A DNA stretch of 64,000 nt from Takakia lepidozioides (lineage: Eukaryota > Streptophyta > Takakiopsida > Takakiales > Takakiaceae), in contig CM060731.1 in the NCBI GenBank assembly GCA_030704615.1, positions 15,810,001 through 15,874,000 on the forward strand, in the 5' to 3' direction. Within the stretch, counting starts at the first letter, position 1. The number at the start of each line of letters is the position of its first letter. Of this stretch, positions 35,501 through 48,300 are shown in pieces. A program made the position numbers and the translations under genes. Below the pieces are notes generated by a model that ran no database searches, was not told the DNA's origin, and worked only from the letters and a program-made list of their open reading frames with translations.

Positions 35501-36927
35501 AGTAGCCTCTGCTGCAAACTGTCCAGCTAGTGCTGCTTTCTTCTCGTCATTAATTCTCTTGACATCAAGGTTCTGTTCACACAATCAGCAGCTTAGGTCA
35601 GTTGCCAACAACCCTTATCCATTACTGCTGGAAACTTGAAGCCAGAATATGCATGCTGGGCCTTGACAACCACACCATTGCAATCAAATACTAGCAACCT
35701 CCTGAATGGCCTGCATAGTGAAATGGGCAGAGTGAAAAACCTTGTTCTGCAGGGTAATCTCGGCGGCCTTAAGTTTCTCATCAACCTTGTCCAGCTCCTC
35801 AGAAAGCTGAAAAAGATCCAACAAATATGGGAGTGAATTGGTAACCTCCTGTGATAAAGAGATCATCACCAGTTACAAAAGCACATTGCCCGTTCTGGAA
35901 AACGTTAGCAACTAACTTTTTTCTCAGAGTACAGTGCTCCATGCCAGGTCCAAATTCACAACAGAAGAGATACTGGAATGAGCCTTACCACTTCAACAGC
36001 TTTTTCTTTAAGGCGCTCAGACAGCTTTAGAGCTTTTATTTCAGCCTGGGCTTCCGCCAATTCCCGATCTTTATCTAAAAGCATCAAATGAAGCGAAGCA
36101 TTAGAACTTCAACACTTCAAGACAGAGCACTCCTGCAACAAGATTTGTAGGGAAGAATGTTTCGGATTCACAAAGCAAGAGCTGCAGTTAAAGGTTGTGG
36201 CAAGCTGGAGATTCTGCTTATTGGCATTGTATTCCCAGCATGTCGATTGCAAACAGGAAAAAACACACCCAGCGTTTGACGTATGGCCCACATTATGGCC
36301 CAGATCTACTCTAACACGTCGTAAATGGTCAACACTCCAGAAAACATGCTTCTTTTCGAAGGTGTAGAGTGATTCCCCATACTCTAAGAATATTACCAGA
36401 TACTCGAGCCAGGTTTGGATTTGCAGTTGTTTGGTAATGTGTAAGCATTCAAGACCTAAGGAAAATATGGCACTGGTGTGGAGACCAGATATACAATTAA
36501 ATGGTTCATCTGCTTACTCCGAGTCCCCGTCCAGACGCCAGCTTCAAGGGAACATACCAATGGAATATCAAGCTATAAGCGGTTCGTAGTCCTTGCTTTC
36601 CTAAAGCTGAAGCCAGCAACAAAAGTGCATTTGTAACAGTCTGAAACACTCATAGTTGCAACATCCCTCTGTGTCGTATGGCTTACCCCTGACTTCATTC
36701 TCAAGGCGGTTCAGCTCCACCTTGACCGGATCGGAACCATGCAATAGGTTCAAGAGGTCTTCAGTTTCCAGACCAGGACGCAACGAGTTCTTCCGCTTAG
36801 GTTTCGACTCCGACTTGGACATGCCTGGCGACAAAAGCGCGCCAAAGTCGAGTGACTGCTTGCCATTGCTGCACGGTCCATCCAGAAAGTGATCATCTTC
36901 CTCAACACTACTCAATGACTCCGCCAT
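32520..36927 (-). CDS. MAP70: Microtubule-associated protein 70 (MAP70)
   Basis: Plant-specific protein that binds along cortical microtubules. Exons on the minus strand: 36927-36687, 36074-35989, 35806-35741, 35572-35402, 35144-34974, 34846-34691, 34517-34371, 34263-34192, 34105-33548, 33388-33198 and 32538-32520. They sum to 625 residues, the usual length of the family. After a short Ser/Asp-rich head, nearly the whole N-terminal two thirds is coiled coil with family landmarks: DPVKVELNRLENEVRDKDRE, RRVHAAQKDEELPPLEAILA, EWKDANDKVMPVKQWLEERR. A Ser/Arg-rich linker (exon 9) and a second coiled coil ending MAKGTVNSS and PLPGRSRRTP follow. The frame is open upstream of 36927 but has no other ATG. 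The 19-nt last exon encodes the final residues only. Intact, no sign of decay. Confidence 0.95.
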
Positions 36928-38256
36928 CGGGCCCGCAGCGGCGCGGCCCGCCAATCACCACTAAACTTCCTCGACTATCTAGAATGCACTCAAAGAACTC
37001 ATTCCTGCAATGGCTGCAGAAAATTGCGCGCAAGAGCTAACGGCTGGCGGCACGAGCATTGCGCGCAAGCGCGGGGGGCATGGCAGCAGCAACAGCAACA
37101 GCCGTAATCGTAAGCCGCTATCCCTCTCCATCCTGCTTCCCCACCACCTCCGGCATTGCCCTCACTACGCTACCTACCTACAATCATCAAGAAAACTAAA
37201 CTCCGCGAGCATTCCGGAATCTGCGAAATGCGTCACACAAGTGCGCAATGCAAAGTCTTGACCGCCTCAGTTCCGTGCATCACAGCGACATCGGAGCATG
37301 AAAGCTCAACATCCGCCTGTCCTGTCCAAGCCCCAGAGCTCGTCAGCCCCCCCGCAGCAAAGCAGCGTGGCCGGCAAGAGTGCAAGAAGCTCAAAGAAAG
37401 AAAAGATGTGTCAGAGAGCTGGCACACTGTGCCATGCGCCGGGTGCCCTCGCACGCTTCAGCGCGGGCCCGGTGACGTGGCCCGCGCTCTGGTTCGCCCG
37501 CCCCCGCCCTCTCAACGCCCACCTACTACTCCACCTAGCCTAGCCATCTCACGCTTCACCACTGGATGGATGTCCACCCCTTCCTGGATGTACTCTGTCG
37601 CCAGAATGTCCAGTCTGGCGTCAAATTCGAATTCTGCAAATGCTGAATCCTTACAACATAAGTTAAAATAAAATATTCCGGGAACAAAATCGCCGGCGGC
37701 CGTCAAGCTACAAGTGGACGACAGTCCCTTTTCACAAAACATTAAGCAATTAAAATTGTTTTAAAGGAATATATTGCCGATAAATCGACACATGGTGCCA
37801 CGCAGATGTGGCTGCCATGTCAGTCAAAAGTGGACTATCATGCCTGCCACAGTGTCCAACGCATTTCATCCATCAGTCATCGACTCTCATTATTCATCCT
37901 CCATCCACTCTAGTGCAAAGAGTTGTCTTGAAGGCAGTCCACACATTATTTAAGGGTCGAGGCGAGGTGGGTCTCATTACTTTGCGCGGACTCCAGTCAG
38001 CTCTCTATTTAAGTTAAGGCATTTTTGCGACGCATGAGATCCTCACCAGGAAGTTGGAGGCCAGTAAAACACACCGAGTGGGATTTCCAGGCCTCCGGCC
38101 TAATGCTATTTAAACCCCCCAAAAAAAAGGATCCACGATGAAAGTCTGAAACACAGCCTGGCCTTGATTCAAAAGAAAAAAGTTGTGATTACCATCAAGC
38201 AAGACATAAAGAGAGACCATTGAAACACATATCACTCCAAAGAAACACCCCAATAG
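36928..38256. other. Intergenic, promoter side of MAP70
   Basis: GC-rich at 37000-37550, consistent with a promoter or leader of MAP70. Plus-strand open stretches there lack family features. No supported exon. Confidence 0.5.
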
Positions 38257-38270
38257 TTTACATAGCGAAT

Positions 38271-38316
38271 TAACCGCAAAGCGTAGTTACGCCGGCTTCG
38301 GCCGGAGTCTTCTCTC
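38271..38316 (-). mobile_element. Short retroposon-like unit, 14-bp perfect target duplication
   Basis: A 46-bp unit on the minus strand: AGAGAAG, then ACTCCGGCCGAAGCCGGCGT, AACTACGC and TTTGCGGTTA. It is flanked by TTTACATAGCGAAT at 38257-38270 and 38317-38330, identical in 14 of 14 positions. Confidence 0.75.
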
Positions 38317-38368
38317 TTTACATAGCGAATGGGAAAATAACATTTCGAATGGACTATCCATGCAACAT

Positions 38369-38423
38369 AGAAGAAGAAGAAGACTCCAGCCAAAGCCGAC
38401 ATAACTAAGAGCCACTTCGCCTT
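38369..38423 (+). mobile_element. Second short retroposon-like unit, near target duplication
   Basis: A 55-bp unit on the plus strand: AGAAGAAGAAG, then ACTCCAGCCAAAGCCGACAT, AACTAAGAGCC and ACTTCGCCTT. It is flanked by CATGCAACAT (38359-38368) and CATGCATCAT (38424-38433), 9 of 10 identical. With the unit at 38271 it forms an inverted pair about 55 bp apart. Confidence 0.65.
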
Positions 38424-38433
38424 CATGCATCAT

Positions 38434-41400
38434 ACTACCTAAGTGAGCCGCGTGATACAACATTTTGGGAAATGTTAGTAACAACATAGGCTCACTTCCA
38501 ACTATGAGGAAAAAGGGATGAATAGTGTGCGACTCTCCCCACCACAACACACATCACATCTTCGTCATCTCAATTATATGGTTAAATTTATGCTGTATAC
38601 TCATGATGCGCGGAACATACCTCATGCACCATGTGTGACTCGCTAGGATAGATAAAATGCATTGCTGTGGAATTAGCTCATGATAAACAATGATTGTTCC
38701 ATTTATGAACTTACTATTGGCATTCAAGATGTTTACTCATAAAAACCAAAAATATTATTAAATCTGTTTTGATTCTAAAGGTCCTCCGACACTTGTTCTT
38801 AAAAACCTCCTTTCAGCACCCTTTAAAGGAAAGTGGAAATTGCAACAAATGCAACTTGCCCAACGAATTTAAGGCAAGCAAACTTCCAATCAAATCTCTT
38901 CCCATACTGGGAGGGTGGGGAGCACTGCACACCTCCCGCTCCTTGGGAAAGGGAGCAGGAGCAGGGGAGAGCAGGGACAGGGATGCGGGAATCCGGAGAG
39001 GGCCAGGGGAGCGGGGATCTAGGACTTCAAATAATTTCTGAGCTGAAAATTATTCTCTTTTATTCAGGCTGGCAATTTGATATAATATCGCGGAGTATTC
39101 CGGGGTTGGTTTCGAGACCTAGGTGGAAGCCCGATAACGATCTGTGAGTGGAAAGGGTACTCCACACGAAATACCCGGCCAAAAGATCCCGCCCTTTCTA
39201 CGCCGCGCGCCAGAAGACGTAAAAACTACATTCGCGCCTCTCCCACCCAACCAAACGAAAGATTGGTGCCTATTTGGCCGGCTCGATTTGGAGTGATGGC
39301 TGCATGATCATACCTCCTTCGACATCGTAATCAAACACACTACCCTTTCATTGAAATAAACTTCCGAGCGAAAGAAAAGCCTTTGGCCTGAAACCTAAAT
39401 TTTTTTTGGCGTGATTGGCGATGCATCTATGAAATGATCTTGCATGAAGAAGGGAGATTGTGCGCGTCAAAACAGGTATGAATAGGAAGAGTATTATTGT
39501 AGACATGCCAAACATGCCAAACCGGTTAGCAATTGAGTCCTATTATTGTCACTCATTGCACCCAGCCACCACACTACCTACCACTTACTCCGAGCATCTT
39601 TACTAGAGGAGGAGCAACAGGGAGGTGGGGATTTAACAGCAAACCCTCCCAGATGCACCTGTGAGGGTTTCCAAGCTTGCATTCAACTTGTTCTGTCATC
39701 TATTTAGAGTGTGACACTGTGACCCTTAAAATAAATTATTATATTGTACTCTAATAGTGTGTTAAAAAGGGGTCCCCAAGCACCACTCCTGAAACTAAAT
39801 GCTATAAATGCATACAGATTGGATCGATTGTTCAAAGGAATATACAGGAGTAGAGATTTCACAATGTGACCTGTTGAGGCATTTAAAAAACAAAAAAAAG
39901 AATTTAAACAAATGTTAATAACTAATTCTCAAGTCCTTTCTCCCTGTCCCTTTCTCATGCACAACTAAATCCTTCTTGTCGGAGCTGGCCTTTACTACAA
40001 CCCACCACGGTGATCTCACTGTAATCCACTTTTCCCTCTTTCAATTCTCTCCCCAAATTTGGAAAAAGCCAAAGTTTTTTTATGACATTCATTTGGTGTT
40101 GGATGTGACTGTTGACTTCACCAAGTTACTTAACTGCAGCTCATTGTACGGCCGCAACTAGCCCTAATTTTTGTTTTCTACAAAAATTTGCTACAACTAT
40201 CCCTAATTTTTGTTTTCTACAAAAATTTGCTACGAGGATGCCATGGAAATGTGGGAACTCTTAGCACTGACGAGGTTGGACACTAGAGATGGGATCACCG
40301 TGCAAAAACACCAACATTTCATACAACCACCAATTGACACCACCTACCTAACACATTGCTTCGGGTTGGGGCACTGATCGATGCCATATTCAGTGCGGAA
40401 AAGCCTTTCTTTGAAGAACCAATGTTTAGTCCATGAAAAACTAGAGATTCTCAAAGGAAAACAAAGAATCAGTTCAAGACTTCAACCAAGTTCCCAGGTG
40501 CCCTAAGCTTATATGATGCATGCTTTTAAGCTGGACGCCTCGCCTTGGTTGAGGCATTGGTTCAGGCCTACAGCCACGGTGATTCAGTGGTTAAATAACA
40601 AGGTGCGCCCTTAAAGCCCTTTTTGGCACCGACAGAGGGTTGCTTTGGAATTGTCAGAGGAGAGGTGAAATAGAGGGAGTTACACATAATAGACGGCCTG
40701 CATACCAAGGAGACTTGCACTTCCACAATCGACTTATCCATTATTACAGAGCACGGAATAGACTTAGAAGGTGAGAAGGAAAGGAAGGACAGATGATGGC
40801 ATCATCGTAGGTCTGACTAGTGGATCAGCTGCCGCACTGATTGTAAGATATATTTAAAATGGTCATCAAACAAAGGGCTTCAACAACCGTCTTGATTTCC
40901 TATGTAGCAATCCCCAACTACCAAATTACACCAAAGCTCTTACAAACTTCAACAAAATTAGCCATTGGATACCACCCAAAAGAATGACTACTCGTCTGGG
41001 CATTAGTTGAGCCGATGGCTGTGATTCTCGCCAGCACTTCCAGCATCATTACTGATCATAACCCAGATTGGCCTTTCCCAGAAAGGTTTCAATTGTTAAC
41101 AGAAAGTGAAGAACAAAGCTCCCAAACTGCGAGAACTGACTGACTCGTTAAGTGGATCCCCTTTGATCCCAAAGCATATTCAAGGTTTGAAGTATCTGAA
41201 TTATCTGACAGTAATACTTTTTTGTAATGGTACCTAGGTGAGCTAGCAGCTATAGATAACACGCATTTATTTAATATCAGCTCCATACCTTCTCTATCTT
41301 CAAACAAGAGCCCAAAATTTTAAGATACATGCAACCCAATAAATTTTAACAGACTGACAGCATCACAAGCATGAATGCCGGATTTGCAAACTTCAAGAAC

Positions 41401-42368
41401 CCACTAAATGTATTGAGTCTGAAACACAACGGACATGCTGTGATGTGCGCAGGTCATGCCAAACCACAAACCTAAGAGGGCTTACCTGCTGGTGAGAAGG
41501 GACAGAAGAAACAGGTAGGCCTGACACCAACATTCTCTCCCTCGTATCACGCCAAGTGACTCCATCTGCTGTTAGCGCGAGCCAAGTTCTGTTTTCCTTC
41601 CATACCGTAAGTTAAATCCAACTAATCCCAATAAGCTTTCACCAAAGAGGCTGGGTGATGCAAACTTTGCTCCATTTGACAGAACAATTCAGGCAAAGTT
41701 GCATCACCATTAAGCCCCTGGGATTGAAACACAACCATTTAGTAACCAAGCAACTTCTCATTCCAGCCCTTACAACTATGTATTCCTTTTTAAATTCCAA
41801 AACTTCTGAGATATACTTGGACTGCAGATCAGTGCTCTCGATTGTACCTAGCACCTCCATCAGATCAGACTGCCATAATGGTCTCTGTTCCTATGAAACT
41901 CCAGCAGCATACACTAACATCCAAACTGAAAAGTACATGATATCACCATATATACAGAAATAAGAAATATACTATTGCAAGATATTCCAAAAGACTTCAA
42001 GAAAAGAAAAAAAATTTGGACAAGCAGGTAAAGATGAATGGAGAGTTTTTTTGAAGACAATGTGCTAGGTGTTTGTCAACCAAGAAGATGACATGAACTT
42101 GCAGCTCTACCACTCGAGTAGCTACAAAAATAAGGTTTCTCTTGTGAATCTTCTGCTGAGGCAAATGTGACTAGGTCTTCTTTGTATGTGAAATGCACAA
42201 AAACGAGATAGCAGGCATAGAAAATGCTGCGGAAGATTAAGCCCTCAAGAAAATGAATCGAGCTGGTTCTTTATGGATATTGGTGAACCACCAACTGGTG
42301 GAACCCCGTCAGAAGTGAGTCAGGGGCTCAAGAACACACACACACAAGATGGCAGGACAGAGGTAGGC
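38434..42368. other. Long gene-free stretch between MAP70 and PRP40
   Basis: No exon, RNA gene or complete mobile element could be supported. The only clear structure is a 39-bp tandem duplication at 40156-40233. The part above ~41900 is probably PRP40 3' untranslated sequence. Confidence 0.5.
40156..40233. repeat. 39-bp tandem duplication
   Basis: Two adjacent 39-bp copies starting AACTAGCCC and AACTATCCC, then identical through TTTTCTACAAAAATTTGCTA. They differ at one base that I can see. Confidence 0.9.
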
Positions 42369-45300
42369 CTATCGAATTTCGCCATCCTCGCCAACTTCTC
42401 CGTCCTCCAACTCGTCTGCTCCTCCATTCCTCCGCCCTCCGTCCCGATCCCGCCTGTGCCGCTTTTGCTTTGTCTCCCCTTCAGACTCTGAATCATGCCC
42501 ATGCTGCACAAGACCACAGACAACATTCAAAACAGCCCATGTCAGTCGGGCGCGACGAACAAGCATTGATTATGGCCCGTACGATTTTGTGCCTACACAG
42601 GGCACTTTGTGGTAAACGTAACAACAGTGAACCTAACAAAAAAATAGCATATATCTACTGTACAACAAAAACAATCAGGGCGGAGCAGTGTTTCTCTTTC
42701 TGGCGAAAAATCGCCGGATTTTGACCTGGAAACTTGGTCAGCTACTTGTATAAAGGAATTATGCGGGGTAAAATCCGAGATTTTCGCCAAAAAGCACCAG
42801 GAGATAAATTTCAGGAGCCTAATCTTGCCGACGTGGACCAATGAAAACGTGACACCTGGAATATAGAATTTTCTAACTTTGTCATCTCGAATTTCTCGCC
42901 ACATGGGCACTGGGTGTAATTCACAGGTGGCCCCGCCAGCGATTTTGGAAATATGAAAAAAAAAACACTGGGCCGGAGGTTCTACGAAGTCAACCCAGGA
43001 CCTAAATATGGAGAACCAGCTGGACAGGCTTAGTAAGGATGATAGCCATCAATATGCTCATGCAGCGGGCTCTCCGGTAGGTGTCTTCAAGGTATACTCC
43101 AGTCATGGCAGATGCTTACCTTTCTAGACGACTTTTTGTGATCATTGCCATGTCGGCGTGACTTCTTACTGTCGTCCTTATCATCCCGATCTTTATCCGT
43201 GCCAACTTCCTCACTGCTCCCACTCCGGTGCCGTTTCTTGTGCTTCTTCTCACGATCTCTGTCCTTTTCACGTTCTTTCTCTTTCTTCTTTTCATCTTTG
43301 TGAACAGTGTGATTAGCAGCCAATTCAATGCCATCATTATGAGGGGCTTCCTTGTCTCTTTTGACTTTCTCTTTGTCTTTCTCTTTGTCTTTTTCCTTCT
43401 CTTTCTCCTTCTCTTTCTCCTTCTCTCTTTCCTTGTCTTTTTCCTTCTCCCGATCCCTCTCCTTTTCTTTCCTCCTTTCTCTTTCTTTCTCCTTCTCTTT
43501 CTCCTTCTTTGCCTGCTTTGGGAAAATACAGTATGCAAACAGATTCCAAGAAACAAAACATAAGTTCACTCCTTGTTAGCTGCAAGGAAAACAAACAAAT
43601 GCCAGCCCAGCACATCAAAATACACTTTTTCCACAGCTTCAGACAAGAAATTCTCCTCCCTTCACCCTTCCTTCCACTGATCTCATCTGTTACAGACATG
43701 TGAGACTACGAACAAATGGAAGAACAGAAGTTCAATTCCATGGCCAGCGCAAATACCCTACCTTTTCATCCTTTTCTCGTTTCCGATCCTTCTCTTTTGC
43801 CTTGTGCTGTAAGTGAGCAACATAATCATCAAAGAGCTTCTTGCGGAATGATTCGTCAGTAACAGCCCTGCAAACAATAATAGAGAGGGAAGTCACCACC
43901 AGTAAGTGAATAAACAAAAGTATGTGGCAGACAAAGTCAAGAATGCAAGTATATCACTCTGAGAGCCTACCAAACTCTGAGCCCAGAGCCAACTAAAGGT
44001 TAAAGATAGCCACATCCAAGGTAAAGATGAGCATATGAGATGAAAACAAAGGTAGCAGGATAAAGAAGTAACACAAAGAGGAAGGAAACCAGAAAGTGAT
44101 GTTTCATTACTGAGGGAGTCAGTCCAAGAGAACGAGATAATCAACTCAATCCTCTGTAAAAGCAAGCAGCTGTTAAAAGTCCACACTGACTTCATCAGTC
44201 CACGACAGCAAATGCAGATGTACTGAGTGTCTTTGTCAACAACACAGGAAGACTGGGCAAAGAATAGTTTCCGCATTCAAATCATAGAAAATACCAGTCA
44301 AGAATGCAAGTATACCTGAAATCTTGCAAATCTTCTAGCAAGGCCCTGATATCATCCCACTTTGACGTTGAAGTAATTGCCTGCACAGGTCAAGTATTTT
44401 CATGTCTTGAGTGATCCTATATATATGTCTCTGATCCTTGCAAATGGAGTCATTATCTTGACAATTTGTCAATATGAGGTAAGCACATTTGGAGACACAA
44501 ACCTTCGTGGATCGAAGCAAATCCGTGAAGTCATCTGCCAACCGGCGCCTTTTCTTTGCTTCCTTTTCCTCCTTCTCCTTTGCTCTTTCAAGAGCATCCT
44601 CAAACACAAGCTGCACCGATGACCAACAAACCCAGGACATCCATCCGACACAATGGTCACCTATTAGTACACGCTGACCGTGTTGAGTAATACACAGAAT
44701 TAAGAACAACTATGTCACACGTACAAAGAGTGAGACACAGCGACATTTAAGTAGATTTCAACAGTTGGATATTAATAAATTGCCACCTCAGTATAATAAC
44801 AGCCAAAACATTCTGAGGGGGCCCATGCACCAAACAGACACACTGAAGCCAACTCTTAATCACAGAGGAGAGTTAGAAGCATTGACAACTGAATTGATAC
44901 ACAATCCTTCACATCATGGACAGTCACATTTTAGTGGCAACTATTAGAGATTCGCTGTCCCAAGATTAGTTTCTTGATGTACAAGTAGCATAAACATAAC
45001 AGGACAAAAACCTAAACAACATACATGATATAGGGTCCAAATGAACCTTCAACACACCATTCTGACAAATCCAACGAAAACAGCACACATTAAGAGATGT
45101 CACATCACTTATTGGAGGAATAGAGGGGACTAACACTTAAAAGAGCCAGGTACCCACCAAGTATACTTACTGCAGCCCGCATTTGTGGACCCAACGGAGG
45201 TGTGCTAGATCACCGCATAACCGCTCCACAGGCAAAGCAACAGACAGGCTGGGTGCCTTTAGCTGCTACACACCAGCAGGCCTGGTGTGTAGCAGAGAGC

Positions 45301-48300
45301 AGGCACTCAGTCAGACAACCACAATTGTCACAGAGTTGTCACTAACCTTAAGGTTTGGTTCAGCTATCGCCGCCAAGTCACCTGCTTCAGCAAATGCAGC
45401 CTTGAACTTGTCGAATGTCCACGTCGCTCCAACGCTTATCTACAGTCACCAGTGGATTATTCAAACTCCCTGCCTTACTTTGGCTAAAACAACTGTCTGC
45501 CAAGGGGTGCTCTGTACAAAGACAAAAAATACCAGATACAAGCAACCAAGTCTCCTACCTTTCCAGCCTTCATCGCATCCTTCGCGTGCGCCTTATCCTC
45601 GTGGTACTGTCAACATAATATGCAGGATTTAGGCATCAAATTCCTCAAAATGCAATATACAACTAAAGGCAACGTACATCACGCAGCACTGGATTTATAT
45701 TAAGCAGTTCCAAGTCCTGTCCAATAGTGCCCCATCACGATGGCACCTTAAACCACTTCGTTGATCCTTTGGACCTGGATCCTCCTACTACTGCCATGTC
45801 TCCATCGCCTAAACTGAGCTCAAAGTCAAGAAAAGCGCAGGCATCTGACCCTCCTTGTAGTTAACTATTCTACATAGGTACCAACTGGAACAGAAAGCAG
45901 GAGTTAGACAGGGAGAGGAAAATAAGCTCGTCACAGCAGACTAAAGAAAAATCATTCATCCACTCAGCTCAAGATACGCAACTACAAGCAGACACAAAAG
46001 CTAGTCCCAAACAAAAATGCTGTGAGATGTTGGGAAAGAATCCAGAATGGAAGATTGATACAAGGATGCCCAAGAACAGATTTACAGGACGGAACACCTA
46101 TCCATCTTAGTAGCATGCAGCCTTTTGTCAAGAGACTAGCCATATAGAATCCAGTTTCGTGCGAACAGGTCCAAATTCATGACCATAAGGCCTACTTTGC
46201 AAGAACTGTAGTGGCCATACACAGCAACTTCCTACCAAAAACAGGTCGCTCCCTGCAATAAATGATCAGCATGTGTTCTCTGATGACATCCCTACCACCC
46301 TCTGGACCCTATTGACAATTTGCGCCCATGATCTTCAGTCGTCATTTCTTGATATGAATGTGAAGAAAGTCACTCCCACAATGTCATAAAATGGTACCGT
46401 TCAACTGCTTCCCACAGCCATAGAGCTTAGGCAAGAGGACCAAGACAATTATTTGCATGAACTGAGAAAACATTCCAGTACACACACACAGGATATACCT
46501 GCTTATCAAGCTCTTCCAAGACATCCTCAAACAGCTCCTTGGGAGTAGAGCCAGAGGTGTTTGCAGCCACTGCTTGGTATGCAACGTGATCCTTAACCTG
46601 CTCCAGTCCATGTTTTCATCACAATATGTACCATGTCTGCTTGTTATCTACCATGCATGAATAGAAGAGAAGTCAACCTAAAGATGAAGCACAGTAAACA
46701 GAGTTGAATAAGAGTCACTAATGACGTAGTGGTTGAGGGGAATGCAACACACCTTCCCCAAATAGTCTCTCCACAAAGTCTTGGCTGTGAGTAGTCCCAA
46801 GGCCTTATGCTCGTCCATCAACTTTCTAAAATCGTCACGATTTCTGCGCTCCTTGCGACGCATTTGCTCCTGCAATTGTGCAACATCAAATTGCTCTCCA
46901 TATCACAAAACTGACAAACTGCACCGCTCCCCCCGCCGTTAAGCAAGAAGAACTAAAATAATACAAGCTTAAGGAGCAACCTTCTGGAGTTTTTTCTCCT
47001 CTTCCTCCTCTTTCTCCAGGTCCCGAATGTACTCCTACAAGAACAAAGACAAACCCATTAATATAACCACTCCAGCCGGATCTCAATTAGGAAAAAAACC
47101 ACCTTTCCCACTCCACGTTAGCCAGCCTCAGAAATGATATTATGTCAACCTTTCAACAGCCACCACTCATGAAACATCACTAAGACTACAAGATGATCAC
47201 CTGGAACACCTCAAGCCGATCAAGTTTGTCCAGACGAGAGCAACGTTCATCATCTTCTAGCCTGTCCTGCACCTTCCTCCACTGTGTATTGGCCTGCAAA
47301 TGCTGACAACCGATCTTAGCAAAGCTGAAATGATTAAAAAGCACACTTTGCCTCATCAACAAATTATTTGGAAGGGCAGGGGAAACATATTTACCCTAAT
47401 AAAGTCACATGAATCCAAAAATATTCTGTATTCTCCCAGATTCTTTTTTCTCTCTTCCCGAGCCTTTTCTCGTTCCTGACACAGAAACATCACAACGTTA
47501 CTTCCCATGAGTTCTCAGTGCAAGCCAAGCTCAAAACATGAAGGATCACAAAGCTGGTTGCCCATTAGCATGATTAGGTGGTACAACACAGCATGATAGT
47601 ATTAAAAGCATAAACCACAGCTGCATCGAGCTTGTGACATCTACAAAGAGAAACCACTTGCACAATTCACCCAGAGGACAGTAACTCTGATGTCACACCT
47701 TACGATCCAAATCTACCAAGTAATCCTCAAAAAGCTCTTCTCGCTCGCGATCCTTTTCCACACCCAGAAACCTTGGGTCGTCTTCAAACATAGCAAGAGC
47801 CTTGCTGTTGAGAACACATGGAAACACATGCCAAACACTTTTGTCAATTGCAAATATATTCATGATATGCTTCACAAGAATTCATCATCACAGAGAACCT
47901 CGCTGCTTAAGTGCAAGGACAAAGGAATTGCATGAAGATAGCCTGATGAGCTGGCGATCAAAAGCTACCACTAAACCATTTCCATGTGGGAACAATGACT
48001 GTGATTGCTAAAGCAATTGTTGAGCAAAGAAAATAACCTCCAGCGCATTGTTGAGGTGAGCTCCTTCGATTCCTGAAGGAAACAATTGATGTATGTAAAG
48101 ATGGATAAAGATCTTTGTTTCAATCCATGTGAACTTAGACCTGCTTCAATCACATTTTGCTACACAAGAGGAACGTGTATGCAACATTACCTATGATCCC
48201 CTGTGGATAGATACTACAACAAACCTGCATGCATTGCGGAAAGACACTAGATTATGGCTCTTTTGTCCCACTACCTGAAAATGGATCACCGTGTTACCTT

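Noticed and set aside
37010-37671. Plus-strand open frames upstream of MAP70
   Set aside because: GC-rich promoter-like DNA; translations are low in structure and differ in every frame, with no domain.
43228-43579. Phe/Leu/Ser-rich plus-strand open frames
   Set aside because: They are the complement of the Lys/Glu-rich tail exon of PRP40.
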